DNA from: Clostridium polynesiense
GTDB lineage: Bacteria > Bacillota > Clostridia > Clostridiales > Clostridiaceae
Assembly (NCBI RefSeq): GCF_000820705.1
Contig: NZ_CCXI01000158.1
Location: 1-52,381 of the forward strand
Reading direction: 5' to 3'
DNA: 52,381 nt
In this document: piece after piece, positions 1 to 8,694 of the stretch
Position numbering within the stretch: position 1 is the stretch's first letter
How the letters are laid out: each line of letters starts with the position of its first letter
Notes under the pieces: generated by a model
Seen by the model: only the letters and a program-made list of their open reading frames with translations
What the model was told of the DNA's origin: nothing
Database searches by the model: none
Made by a program: the position numbers and the translations under genes

Positions 1-28
1 CTTTAAAAATTATATAAAACTATATAAA

Positions 29-70
29 AATAAACTCCTGTATTTTAATATATCAGGAGTTTATTTTTAT
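29..70. terminator. Bidirectional terminator hairpin
   Basis: Inverted repeat AATAAACTCCTG (29-40) / CAGGAGTTTATT (54-65) with a 13-base loop, followed by a T-rich tract. A/T-rich flanks on both sides suit termination in both directions. It presumably ends a gene that lies before the window. Confidence 0.7.
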
Positions 71-145
71 AATGTGAAAATTATTAATCTGCTTTTGATG
101 TTCATAAGGCGTGAAAGAAATGAAGGATTTATATATTAAAAAAAG

Positions 146-178
146 TTATACACAAGATGTTGTGCATAATGTGCATAA
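146..178. promoter_or_regulatory. Cluster of three DnaA-box-like 9-mers
   Basis: TTATACACA at 146-154, and two adjacent TGTGCATAA (reverse complement TTATGCACA) at 161-169 and 170-178. All three fit the relaxed DnaA box TTWTNCACA. The outer two form an inverted repeat. They lie in a gene-free AT-rich leader before trkA. That DnaA binds here is inferred. Confidence 0.45.
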
Positions 179-269
179 CTATTACTATATATTGAAATAT
201 GATGAAAAATGTAAAAATAAGAGATTATTTATTGAATTGCTTTATCTGATTTAAAGGAGGCTTAGCTTT

Positions 270-326
270 ATGAGGAGGAAATATAGGAGTGCATATCTCA
301 TAATTATACATTATAATGGTAAGTAA
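270..326 (+). CDS. Possible 18-codon leader ORF upstream of trkA
   Basis: A short ORF (MRRKYRSAYLIIIHYNGK, 18 residues) is preceded by a near-perfect Shine-Dalgarno AAAGGAGG at 253-260, nine bases before the ATG. It ends 87 bases before trkA. The site is far better than chance in this region, but such a short ORF may be accidental. If real it could be a leader peptide affecting trkA expression. No homologue is recognised. Confidence 0.3.
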   Translation: MRRKYRSAYLIIIHYNGK

Positions 327-413
327 CCTGAGGAATAAAGGATGTATATAAATATATCTTTATATTAGAGGGGGTATAAATTAAATGTAACATCATACCA
401 TTTGGAGGAAGCC

Positions 414-1820
414 ATGAAGATCATAATTATAGGTTCCGGAAAGGTTGGGTATACCCTGGCAGAGAACCTGGTTAAAGAAAAGTTTGACGTAATAGTTATT
501 GACAAAAATCACTACGCATTGGAAAGGATAGAAAATAACCTTGACGTAATGTGTATAAAAGGAAATGGTGTAAGCACAGGAATATTACTGGAAGCTGGGG
601 TAGATACTGCTGATTTATTAATTGCAGTTACAGAAAGCGATGAAATTAATATGGTGTGCTGCTTAACGGCAAAGAAACTGGGGGTACTTAAAACCATAGC
701 AAGAATTAGGGACCCTGAGTATGCAGCGGAGCTGTCTATTTTAAAAGAGCAGCTGGGACTTAATCTTGTTATTAATCCCGAGCAGGCTGCAGCAGAAGAA
801 ATAGCAAATTCCATAAGCTTTTCTTCCGCAATTAATATAGAAAGCTTTGCTAAAGGTATGGTGAAAATGATAGATCTTAAGGCAACCGCCGATATGAATA
901 TTGTGGGAAAAACCATACAAAAGATAGACAGAGAAACAAATTCCTCCGTACTTATCGGTGTTATAGTGAGGGCTGGAAAGGTTATTGTTCCAAAAGGAGA
1001 TTTCATCATTGAAAATAATGATGATATGTATATAATAGGAAAGCACTCCTGCATTTATAATTTTTGCAAGCATTATAACAGAGAGCCTCAAAAGATTAAG
1101 AAGGTTATGATAGTAGGGGGAGGAAGAATAAGTTATTATCTTTCAAAGGCTTTAAATGAAATGGGTGTAAAGGTAAAGATAATTGAAAAAAACAGAGAAA
1201 GATGTGAAGAGCTTTCAGAGCTTTTGCCTGAAATCCTGGTTATAAATGAAGACGGCACCGATGAAGAAATTCTACTTTCAGAGAACATAGGGGATATGGA
1301 TGGATTCATAGCTGTTACCGGAATGGATGAAGAAAATTTAATGTCTTCCCTTATTGCAAAGAGATCAGGAGTAAAAAAAGTTATAACTAAAATAAGCAGA
1401 ACTAACTATATTAATATTGTAAAGGAAATCGGTTTAGATTCAATTATAAGTCCTAAGCTTATAATTACTAATCATATATTAAGATATGTTAAGGGAAAGA
1501 AATTGGACGCCTTTTTAAGACTAATAGATGGACAGGCAGAAATACTGGAATTCGTAATCAAGGATGATAACAGAATTTTAAATAAGCCTATTAAGGATTT
1601 AAACATACCTAAAAATGTGATAATTGCTACTATAGTTAGAAAAAATGAAGTTGTTGTCCCTCATGGCAGGGATATGTTTAAAAAGGGGGACAGGATAGTA
1701 GTAATATCTATGGGGAAAAACATCTCCAGCTTAGATGAACTATGTATTACTACACCTGGAGGAGCACACAATGAATTCTTTAATGGTATTAAAAAACTTG
1801 GGAGTCTTATTAATATGTGA
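414..1820 (+). CDS. trkA: Trk potassium uptake system regulatory subunit TrkA
   Basis: Cytoplasmic gating subunit of a TrkH-type potassium channel. It has 468 residues in two tandem RCK units, the usual TrkA length. The first NAD-binding Rossmann loop is GSGKVG (about residue 7) with acidic VIDK at the end of strand 2; the second loop is GGGRIS near residue 232. Each is followed by a TrkA_C domain, ending around residue 450. An upstream TTG at 402 keeps the frame open, but GGAGG at 404-408 places the true start at the ATG at 414. The 3' end overlaps trkH by 50 bases, so the two are cotranslated. Nucleotide-dependent gating is known for the family. Confidence 0.93.
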   Translation: MKIIIIGSGKVGYTLAENLVKEKFDVIVIDKNHYALERIENNLDVMCIKGNGVSTGILLEAGVDTADLLIAVTESDEINMVCCLTAKKLGVLKTIARIRDPEYAAELSILKEQLGLNLVINPEQAAAEEIANSISFSSAINIESFAKGMVKMIDLKATADMNIVGKTIQKIDRETNSSVLIGVIVRAGKVIVPKGDFIIENNDDMYIIGKHSCIYNFCKHYNREPQKIKKVMIVGGGRISYYLSKALNEMGVKVKIIEKNRERCEELSELLPEILVINEDGTDEEILLSENIGDMDGFIAVTGMDEENLMSSLIAKRSGVKKVITKISRTNYINIVKEIGLDSIISPKLIITNHILRYVKGKKLDAFLRLIDGQAEILEFVIKDDNRILNKPIKDLNIPKNVIIATIVRKNEVVVPHGRDMFKKGDRIVVISMGKNISSLDELCITTPGGAHNEFFNGIKKLGSLINM

Positions 1821-3222
1821 AGCTATTGCAATGATTCCATCATTAATTGTGGCGGTAAAATATAAGGGCAGCGATGTAAATGCCTTCTTATATACAATAC
1901 TTGTTTTGGTTTTCCTTGGAGGAATATCAAGATTTATAAAGCCTAAAAATAATAACATATATGCGAGAGACGGTTTTGCTATCGTGGCTTTTGGATGGAT
2001 ATTGGTGTCCTTTTTCGGAGCACTTCCTTTTTATTTCAGCGGAGCAATACCTTCTTTAATAGACAGCTTTTTTGAGGCAAGCTCTGGTTTTACAACCACC
2101 GGAGCAAGTATACTAAAGGCCATAGAAGGTCTCCCTCATGGTATTTTGTTTTGGAGGAGTTTTACCCATTGGGTAGGGGGTATGGGGGTTTTGGTTCTTA
2201 CTCTTGCAATACTTCCTTCCGTAGGTGCAGGAACCCTTCAGATTATGAAAGCAGAAAGCCCTGGCCCTTCTCCAGGAAAGCTTGTACCAAGAGTAAAGGA
2301 AACTGCAAAGATACTTTACGGAATTTATCTGGTTATAACCGTGTTAGAGATAGTTCTTCTTATGATGGCAGGTATGAGCTTGTATGATGCCTTTATACAT
2401 GCCTTCGGAACTGTGGGAACCGGTGGATTTTCCAATAAAAATTTAAGTGTTGGAGCATATAATAACATACTCGTAGAAGTGATTATAAGCATATTTATGT
2501 TTATATGCGGAGCAAATTTTACTTTATATTATCAAGCTTTAAAGGGAAATATAAAAGGGATATTTAAGGATGAAGAGTTTAGGCTTTATGCAGGCATTGT
2601 AATTGTTTCTATTCTCCTTATAACCTTTAATTTAACAGGAAGTATATTTAATTCTTTCGGAGAATCTTTAAGACATGCTTCCTTTCAGGTGAATTCTGTA
2701 ATAACTACCACAGGGTATGCTACAGTAGATTTTAATACCTGGCCTGTATTTAGTAAAATTATACTTTTTGTTCTTATGTTTATAGGAGGCTGTGCAGGAT
2801 CCACAGGTGGAGCTATAAAAAACATAAGGATACTTATTTTGTTTAAAACTATGAAAAGAGAGCTTTTAAAGATAATACATCCAAGAGCAGTGTACTCCAT
2901 AAAGATAGGCGGAAAAACCATAAATGAAAAAACGCTTTCTGAGATTCTAACCTTTTTCTTTATGTATATATTTGTATTTATAACTGCGGTTATCATAGTA
3001 GCCCTAGATGGCAAGGATATTGTGACAACCTTATCCTCTGTAGCTGCTACTCTCGGTAATATAGGTCCCGGATTTGAATTGGTAGGACCTGCAGGTAACT
3101 TTTCAGAGCTGTCACAGCTTAGCAAGATGGTTTTATCCTTCTGTATGTTAATCGGAAGACTTGAAATATATCCTATACTGCTACTGCTTGTACCTAGCTT
3201 CTGGAAAAAGGTTAATATATAG
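1771..3222 (+). CDS. trkH: Trk potassium uptake channel subunit TrkH
   Basis: Integral membrane potassium-translocating subunit, 483 residues, partner of the preceding TrkA. Four pore-loop repeats carry the expected filter-like segments: SGFTTTGAS, GTVGTGGFS, TTGYATVDF and LGNIGPGFE. The N terminus is hydrophobic and the protein ends in a typical GRLEIYP segment. The ATG at 1771 is chosen because CTGGAGGAG lies 7 bases before it; the frame is open to 1735 inside trkA but has no ribosome site there. The start lies within trkA. No promoter is visible between the two genes. Confidence 0.93.
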   Translation: MNSLMVLKNLGVLLICEAIAMIPSLIVAVKYKGSDVNAFLYTILVLVFLGGISRFIKPKNNNIYARDGFAIVAFGWILVSFFGALPFYFSGAIPSLIDSFFEASSGFTTTGASILKAIEGLPHGILFWRSFTHWVGGMGVLVLTLAILPSVGAGTLQIMKAESPGPSPGKLVPRVKETAKILYGIYLVITVLEIVLLMMAGMSLYDAFIHAFGTVGTGGFSNKNLSVGAYNNILVEVIISIFMFICGANFTLYYQALKGNIKGIFKDEEFRLYAGIVIVSILLITFNLTGSIFNSFGESLRHASFQVNSVITTTGYATVDFNTWPVFSKIILFVLMFIGGCAGSTGGAIKNIRILILFKTMKRELLKIIHPRAVYSIKIGGKTINEKTLSEILTFFFMYIFVFITAVIIVALDGKDIVTTLSSVAATLGNIGPGFELVGPAGNFSELSQLSKMVLSFCMLIGRLEIYPILLLLVPSFWKKVNI

Positions 3223-3327
3223 ATGAATTTTAATTAATACATATTAAAGAATAAAACAATAACATAGAAAAATCACTCAAAAAGCTTTATGTAAATTTTT
3301 ATAGCTTTATTTGAGAAAGGAGAACAA

Positions 3328-4260
3328 ATGAAGATAATAAGAGGAAGATTTTTAAGTTTAATTTTTATAATAGCTTTATCATTAGGAATTACTGCCTGCG
3401 GCAATCCCGTGCAGCAGAATAACAGCGAAAAGATTACAGGGGGGAATACAGAAAAAAGCGAAACTGCAAACAAGGAAGATAATAAGGGTAAAGCTCAGCT
3501 GAATGGAAATCTTACTGTACACTTTATAGATGTAGGTCAGGCAGATTCTATATTGATTCAGCAGGGAGAACATTCCATGATAATAGATGGAGGAAATAAT
3601 GCTGATGCTCCTCTTGTTAAGGATTATTTATCCAAGCAGGGAGTTAAGAAGCTGGATGTAGTGGTGGGAACCCATGCCCACGAAGATCATATAGGAGCTT
3701 TAGATGATGTTATAAAGGCCTTTCCTGTAGATAAGATATATTTTCCTAAAGTGGAGGCAACCACTAAAACCTTTGAAAACTTTATAAAGGCAGCTAAAAG
3801 TAAAAACCTACAGTTTACCAAGCCTGAGCAGGGAAAAACCTTTAAGCTAGGAGATGCGGTGTGCACCATTATGGCACCTATAAGCTCCAAGTATGAGGGT
3901 GCTAATGACTACTCTATAGTTTTAAAGGTTCAGTATGGGAATAATTCATTCCTTTTCACCGGAGATGCGGAAGCAGTAAGTGAAAAGGAAATGGTGAACA
4001 AGAAACTTGATTTAAAGGCTGATGTGCTTAAGGTAGGACATCACGGAAGCAGGACCTCCACCACCAGTGAGTTTTTAAAGGCGGTATCGCCTAAGTATGC
4101 AGTTATTTCCGTAGAAAAGGGAAATGATTACAAGCATCCTCATGATGTGGTAGTAAACAGGCTGAAAAAATCTGATGTTAAAATATACAGGACAGATGAA
4201 CAGGGCACTGTAAAAGCAGTTTCCGATGGCAATAATATAAGTTTTACTACTTCAAAATAA
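3328..4260 (+). CDS. Secreted lipoprotein with ComEC-like metallo-beta-lactamase fold
   Basis: 310 residues. A type II signal peptide ends in LGITAC (lipobox, Cys about 24), then a low-complexity Asn/Glu/Lys linker leads to a metallo-beta-lactamase domain. The metal motif THAHEDH lies near residue 115, later ligands in FLFTGDAE and the VGHHGS motif near 235. That last motif is typical of the ComEC/Rec2-related MBL branch. These stand-alone lipoproteins are common in clostridia and are suspected extracellular nucleases or phosphodiesterases; the substrate here is not shown. The start has AGAAAGGAG upstream. It is only 35 bases before the Crp-like regulator. Confidence 0.8.
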   Translation: MKIIRGRFLSLIFIIALSLGITACGNPVQQNNSEKITGGNTEKSETANKEDNKGKAQLNGNLTVHFIDVGQADSILIQQGEHSMIIDGGNNADAPLVKDYLSKQGVKKLDVVVGTHAHEDHIGALDDVIKAFPVDKIYFPKVEATTKTFENFIKAAKSKNLQFTKPEQGKTFKLGDAVCTIMAPISSKYEGANDYSIVLKVQYGNNSFLFTGDAEAVSEKEMVNKKLDLKADVLKVGHHGSRTSTTSEFLKAVSPKYAVISVEKGNDYKHPHDVVVNRLKKSDVKIYRTDEQGTVKAVSDGNNISFTTSK

Positions 4261-4295
4261 TTAATAGTTTAAAGTGTGGGAGAAAGGAGATTTGA

Positions 4296-4979
4296 ATGGC
4301 TATATCTTTAGATGAGATTAAAGCTATCAAGGTTTTCAGCAGGGCACACTCAAGTACAGAAGTAAAAGCGCAGAAGGATTTTGTTAAAATATATTTAAAA
4401 AAGGAAGAAAAGCTATTAGAAGAACGTCAAAAAACAAACAATGTGTATTTTGTTTTAGAGGGTAAAGTAAGCATATTTAAGCTTACAGAAGGAGGCCAAA
4501 AAAAGATTATTTATCTATTAGGGAAGGGTGAAATGATAAATGACGATATATTTGGCAGGGATAGTTCTTCTGTGAGCTGTGAAGCCTTTGAGGATAGTAT
4601 TATCTTGTCTATTAATATAAAAAATTTAAAAGCTTTAATGGAAAAAGATTTTATATTTACCACAGAGGTGCTTTCCTCAATAAGCACAAAGATGAGGAGG
4701 CTCTATAGGCAGCTTAAAAATACAGTTGCAACAAGGATAGACAGAAAGGTAGCTATAAAGCTTTGGAAGCTGGCTAAAGAGTATGGCGTAGAAGTAGAGG
4801 AGGGTACATTAATTGATCTAAATCTCACTATTAATTTCCTTGCTGAAATGCTTGGTCATCCTAGGGAAAACATTTCTAAAGCTATGAAGCATCTTGAGGA
4901 ACAGGGGCTTATAGTCAATAAGTCTAAAAAAATAATAGTGGATTGTGAGAAGTTAATAAAATTTCACAAGGGTATGTGA
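4296..4979 (+). CDS. Crp/Fnr-family transcriptional regulator
   Basis: 227 residues. A cyclic-nucleotide-binding-like beta-roll (about 45-130) is followed by a long dimer helix and a winged helix-turn-helix (about 165-220). The recognition helix reads PRENISKAMKHL. It keeps the Arg-Glu-(3 residues)-basic pattern that E. coli CRP uses to read TGTGA half-sites. No N-terminal Fnr-type cysteine cluster is present, so it is not a classical iron-sulfur Fnr. A perfect TGTGA-N6-TCACA site lies at its own stop codon, just before the FNT gene. It is the first gene of the sulfite-reduction cluster and probably regulates it. Ligand unknown. Start supported by AGAAAGGAG. Confidence 0.85.
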   Translation: MAISLDEIKAIKVFSRAHSSTEVKAQKDFVKIYLKKEEKLLEERQKTNNVYFVLEGKVSIFKLTEGGQKKIIYLLGKGEMINDDIFGRDSSSVSCEAFEDSIILSINIKNLKALMEKDFIFTTEVLSSISTKMRRLYRQLKNTVATRIDRKVAIKLWKLAKEYGVEVEEGTLIDLNLTINFLAEMLGHPRENISKAMKHLEEQGLIVNKSKKIIVDCEKLIKFHKGM

Positions 4980-4993
4980 TAAATATCACATAC
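4972..4993. promoter_or_regulatory. Crp-type operator palindrome before the FNT-asr genes
   Basis: Perfect 10-base arms around AA: GTATGTGATA / TATCACATAC. It contains TGTGA-N6-TCACA, the Crp consensus. It overlaps the last codons of the regulator gene and lies 57 bases before the FNT start. T-rich DNA follows, so it could also act as a weak AT-rich terminator. Confidence 0.6.
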
Positions 4994-5049
4994 TTTTTTT
5001 ATATAGCTAATTATAATTTAATTAAAGTATGAAAGGTGAGGATTTAAAC

Positions 5050-5808
5050 ATGGAAATGATTGAAAGGGTTTCTCAAGCAGCAAAGGGTAAGCTGTCACTT
5101 CTTAATAAAGGAAAGGGCAGATATTTGGTTTCATCTATTTTAGCAGGAATGTTTATAGGCTTTGGGGTTATACTTATGTCTACTGTAGGAGGAATATTAA
5201 ATGAAGCCTCATCTCCCTTCAGTAAAATATCAATGGGTGTCTCTTTTGCCATGGCTCTTAGTCTGGTTATAATGGCAGGAGCAGATTTATTTACCGGAAA
5301 TAATCTGGTTATGAGCATAGGTTATCTAAACAAGGATATTAAAGCTATAGATGTGATTAGAATATGGTTTTTCAGCTATGCGGGAAATTTAATAGGTTCT
5401 ATGCTTGTATCTTTTATTTTTGCAGGAACTGGACTTGCCTCAGGAACCACAGGAAAATTCTTTACTGCTTTATCTGAGGCTAAAATGAATGCTCCTTTTA
5501 TTCAATTATTTTCAAGAGCGGTATTATGTAACATACTGGTTTGTCTTGCAGTATGGTGCGGAATAAAACTGAAAGAGGAAACTGCAAAGCTTATAATGAT
5601 ATTCTGGTGCATATACGGTTTCGTAGTATCAGGCTTTGAACACAGCGTAGCAAATATGACTTTATTCTCTACGGCTCTTATGATACCTCACGGAGCTGCG
5701 GTTACTTTGGAAGGTTTTGCTTATAACTTGTCAGTAGTAACCCTTGGAAATATGGTAGGTGGAATAATATTTGTGGCAGCTGCTTATTTTTACATATTAA
5801 AGGATTAA
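5050..5808 (+). CDS. Formate/nitrite transporter family protein, probable hydrosulfide channel
   Basis: 252 residues with about six membrane segments, the FNT fold. The family-like central segment AGADLFTGNN (about residues 83-92) is present, as is the second-half segment SGFEHSVANM. FNT members pass small anions. A Clostridioides difficile FNT protein encoded beside asrABC was shown to conduct HS-, and this gene has the same neighbourhood, so sulfide export is the likely role. Formate or nitrite transport is the alternative. The ATG at 5050 has GGTGAGG nine bases upstream; the in-frame ATG at 5029 has no ribosome site. A Crp-type operator lies upstream. Confidence 0.83.
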   Translation: MEMIERVSQAAKGKLSLLNKGKGRYLVSSILAGMFIGFGVILMSTVGGILNEASSPFSKISMGVSFAMALSLVIMAGADLFTGNNLVMSIGYLNKDIKAIDVIRIWFFSYAGNLIGSMLVSFIFAGTGLASGTTGKFFTALSEAKMNAPFIQLFSRAVLCNILVCLAVWCGIKLKEETAKLIMIFWCIYGFVVSGFEHSVANMTLFSTALMIPHGAAVTLEGFAYNLSVVTLGNMVGGIIFVAAAYFYILKD

Positions 5809-5882
5809 TAAATATATACCTGCATATTTCAATTAAATGCTTCTGAAATAGTCAAGGGGTAAATATTAAGGAGGAATATAAA

Positions 5883-6935
5883 TTGGGGATTAGGGTTAAA
5901 GTTGATAAATTTAATGAAATATTGAAAGCTATATCCAAAGATTATAAGGTATTTGCCCCAGTGGTACAAAAGGGCAAAAATACCTTTTCAGAAACAGATC
6001 TCATAGCTTACAAAGAAGTAAAATCCATAGAGAAAATAGAATTTAATAAAAAGGCTCAATATTCCTCCAAAGAGGCTGTTATGCCAATAACTCAGACTTT
6101 GTTTTATTTTACAGAGGAGAATTATACAGAGCCTAAGTTAGATTCTAAAAAGGTTCTTGTGTTTTTAAGAAGCTGCGATATACATGCTTTTAAAAGAACC
6201 GATGAAATATTTTTAAAAAATGGATTAATGGATAATTATTATAAAGTATTAAGGGACAAGATTAAATTTGTTTTAATGGGATGTGAAAAGAGCTTTGATA
6301 ACTGCTTCTGTGTAAGCATGGGTACAAACACCACTGAAGATTATCAAATGTATGTAAAGCCTTCAGGAGATGAAGTGCTTATGGATATAAAGGATGAAGA
6401 GCTTAAGAAGATAGTTATGGCTTTTGAAGATGATAATCTTACAATGGATGATAATTTCAATTTAGAGGGCAACCTTGCTATTGAGGAGGTAAAACCGGAA
6501 TTTGTTAAGGAAAATTCGGTAGAGGTTAAAATTTCCCAGGGAATAGATAAGAGCTTATTCAGCCACGAAATGTGGAAAGAATATGATGAAAGGTGTATTG
6601 CCTGCGGCAGATGTAATTTTGCATGTCCCACATGTACATGTTTTACCATGCAGGATATATTCTATAAGGACAATAAAAATGCAGGAGAAAGAAGAAGAGT
6701 ATGGGCATCCTGTCAGATAGAAGGCTACACTGACATGGCTGGAGGTCATATCTTCAGAAAAGCCAATGGAGATAGAATGAGATTTAAAGTTATGCATAAG
6801 ATATATGATTTTGAAAAGAGGTTTGGCTATCATATGTGTGTCGGCTGCGGAAGGTGCGATGACATATGCCCTCAATATATATCTTTATCAAACTGCATAA
6901 ATAAAATAAATCATGTAGTGGGAGAGCTGAAATAA
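5883..6935 (+). CDS. asrA: Anaerobic sulfite reductase subunit A
   Basis: Electron-transfer subunit of the cytoplasmic, NADH-dependent AsrABC complex, 350 residues, normal length. The C-terminal half holds two [4Fe-4S] motifs of the bacterial ferredoxin/HdrC type: CIACGRCNFACP near residue 239 and CVGCGRCDDICP near 319. It also has a CxCF segment after the first. It starts with TTG; AAGGAGG at 5868-5874 lies eight bases upstream, and no ATG fits better. Its last base is shared with the asrB start, so translation is coupled. Confidence 0.93.
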   Translation: MGIRVKVDKFNEILKAISKDYKVFAPVVQKGKNTFSETDLIAYKEVKSIEKIEFNKKAQYSSKEAVMPITQTLFYFTEENYTEPKLDSKKVLVFLRSCDIHAFKRTDEIFLKNGLMDNYYKVLRDKIKFVLMGCEKSFDNCFCVSMGTNTTEDYQMYVKPSGDEVLMDIKDEELKKIVMAFEDDNLTMDDNFNLEGNLAIEEVKPEFVKENSVEVKISQGIDKSLFSHEMWKEYDERCIACGRCNFACPTCTCFTMQDIFYKDNKNAGERRRVWASCQIEGYTDMAGGHIFRKANGDRMRFKVMHKIYDFEKRFGYHMCVGCGRCDDICPQYISLSNCINKINHVVGELK

Positions 6936-7726
6936 TGGAAAATATATATATGCCTTTTAAGTCAGAAATATTGGATATCTATGCTCATACAGATATAGAA
7001 TACAATTTCACCTTAGAATATAAGGGGAAATGCAGGCCTGGGCAGTTTTTCGAGGTTTCCCTTCCAAAGTATGGTGAAGCACCTATATCTATATGCGGTA
7101 TCAATGAAAATTCTGTGGATTTAACTATAAGAAGGGTTGGAGTTGTAACAGATGAAATTCACAATATGCAGCCTGGAGATACTCTGTTTTTAAGGGGACC
7201 CTTCGGTAATGGTTTTGATATTGAAAATTATAAAAATAAAGAAGTCATAGTAGCAGCAGGAGGAAGTGGGTTGGCTCCTGTTAAAGGAATAGTAGATTAT
7301 TTTTCTCAAAATCCTTCAGAAGCGGTAAGCTGCACCTTGATGGCAGGATTTAAATCTCCTAAAGATATACTGTTTAAGGAATCCTTAAAGGAATGGGAAA
7401 AGAATATTGGTTTATATGTAACAGTGGACGGTGCTGCTGAGGATTATGAAGGCAGAGTTGGACTTATAACTAAATATATCCCTTCACTGTCTATAAAGGA
7501 TGCTGAAAATGCACAGGTGGTAGTAGTGGGACCTCCTATGATGATGAAATTTACAGTGGCAGAATTCCTTAAAAGAGGAATAAAGGAAGAAAACATTTGG
7601 GTTTCCTATGAGAGAAAAATGTGCTGCGGAGCCGGTAAATGCGGGCACTGTAAGATGAATGATACCTATATATGCTTAGACGGACCGGTATTTAGATATA
7701 CTGAAGCTGCAGATTTGGTAGATTAG
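6935..7726 (+). CDS. asrB: Anaerobic sulfite reductase subunit B
   Basis: 263 residues; the FAD- and NAD(P)H-binding subunit of AsrABC that passes electrons from NADH toward the siroheme subunit. It belongs to the ferredoxin-NADP reductase-like family. RxxS-like flavin segment CRPGQFFEVS lies near 34; nucleotide loop AAGGSGLAPV near 105. A C-terminal [2Fe-2S] cysteine cluster, CCGAGKCGHC with a following C, starts near 230. It overlaps asrA by one base (TAATG) and is 9 bases from asrC. Confidence 0.93.
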   Translation: MENIYMPFKSEILDIYAHTDIEYNFTLEYKGKCRPGQFFEVSLPKYGEAPISICGINENSVDLTIRRVGVVTDEIHNMQPGDTLFLRGPFGNGFDIENYKNKEVIVAAGGSGLAPVKGIVDYFSQNPSEAVSCTLMAGFKSPKDILFKESLKEWEKNIGLYVTVDGAAEDYEGRVGLITKYIPSLSIKDAENAQVVVVGPPMMMKFTVAEFLKRGIKEENIWVSYERKMCCGAGKCGHCKMNDTYICLDGPVFRYTEAADLVD

Positions 7727-7735
7727 GAGGTTTCT

Positions 7736-8686
7736 ATGGATATTAATACTAAATCACTGATGAAAAATGCCTTTAGAGTTACAAAGCATAAAGGAATAAC
7801 AGCCATAAGAATAAGGGTCCCCGGCGGGCACTTAAATGTAAAGTATCTTGATATACTTAAAGAGATTGCAGACAAATACGGTAACGGAACCCTGCATATA
7901 ACTACAAGGCAGGGCTTTGAAATACCGGGAATTGACATGAAGCACATACCTGAAGTAAACGAGCTTATTCAGCCTATAATAGAAGGCTTAAATATTAATC
8001 AGTCTGAGGAAAAAGAAGGCTATCCTGCAGCGGGAACAAGGAATATATCCTCGTGTATAGGAAACAGGGTGTGTCCCTTTGCTAATTACGATACCACCTC
8101 CTTTGCAAAAAGGATTGAAAATGCTGTCTTTCCAAATCACTATCATGTAAAGATAGCCTTAACAGGTTGTCCTAATGACTGTATTAAAGCAAGAATGCAC
8201 GATTTTGGGATAATTGGTATGACAGAGCCTCAATATGACAGCTATAAATGCGTAAGCTGCGGAGCCTGCGTTAAAAACTGCCAAAAGAGAGCAACAGGAG
8301 CCCTGCGCATGGAAAACTTTAAAGTGGTAAGGGATCATGAAAAGTGCATAGGCTGCGGAGAATGTGTAAACAAGTGTCCAACAAGAGCGTGGGCACGCAG
8401 CGACAAAAAGTATTATAAGCTGGTTATAATGGGTAGGACCGGAAAGAAAAACCCAAGGATAGCTGAGGATTTCATTAAATGGGTAGATGAAGACAGTATC
8501 ATAAGAATAATAAAAAATACCTATGACTACGTTGACAAATATATAGACAAAGAAGCTCCTAATGGAAAGGAGCATGTAGGCTATATAGTAGACCGAACAG
8601 GCTACCAAATATTCAAAGAATACGCCCTAAAGGACGTAAACCTCCCGCCTTTAGCGGAAGTAAAAAACCACATTTACTGGAAGTAA
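7736..8686 (+). CDS. asrC: Anaerobic sulfite reductase subunit C (siroheme subunit)
   Basis: 316 residues; catalytic subunit reducing sulfite to sulfide with six electrons. The nitrite/sulfite reductase ferredoxin-like half (TRQGFEIPG) comes first. Next are siroheme-[4Fe-4S] ligand cysteines in CIGNRVCPF and TGCPNDC (about residues 102-145). Two ferredoxin [4Fe-4S] motifs follow (CVSCGACVKNC, CIGCGECVNKC; about 172-215). All expected cysteines are present, so the enzyme should be active. AGGAGG precedes the start. It is the last gene of the regulator-FNT-asrABC cluster. Confidence 0.94.
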   Translation: MDINTKSLMKNAFRVTKHKGITAIRIRVPGGHLNVKYLDILKEIADKYGNGTLHITTRQGFEIPGIDMKHIPEVNELIQPIIEGLNINQSEEKEGYPAAGTRNISSCIGNRVCPFANYDTTSFAKRIENAVFPNHYHVKIALTGCPNDCIKARMHDFGIIGMTEPQYDSYKCVSCGACVKNCQKRATGALRMENFKVVRDHEKCIGCGECVNKCPTRAWARSDKKYYKLVIMGRTGKKNPRIAEDFIKWVDEDSIIRIIKNTYDYVDKYIDKEAPNGKEHVGYIVDRTGYQIFKEYALKDVNLPPLAEVKNHIYWK

Positions 8687-8694
8687 ATGTATCT

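Noticed and set aside
1-413. ydaO-type c-di-AMP riboswitch before trkA
   Set aside because: No conserved core recognised; only the terminator, DnaA-like boxes and a short ORF.
512-3125. Several open frames on the minus strand and one extra plus frame (2151-2387) within trkA-trkH
   Set aside because: They have no ribosome sites or family motifs and overlap strongly supported genes.
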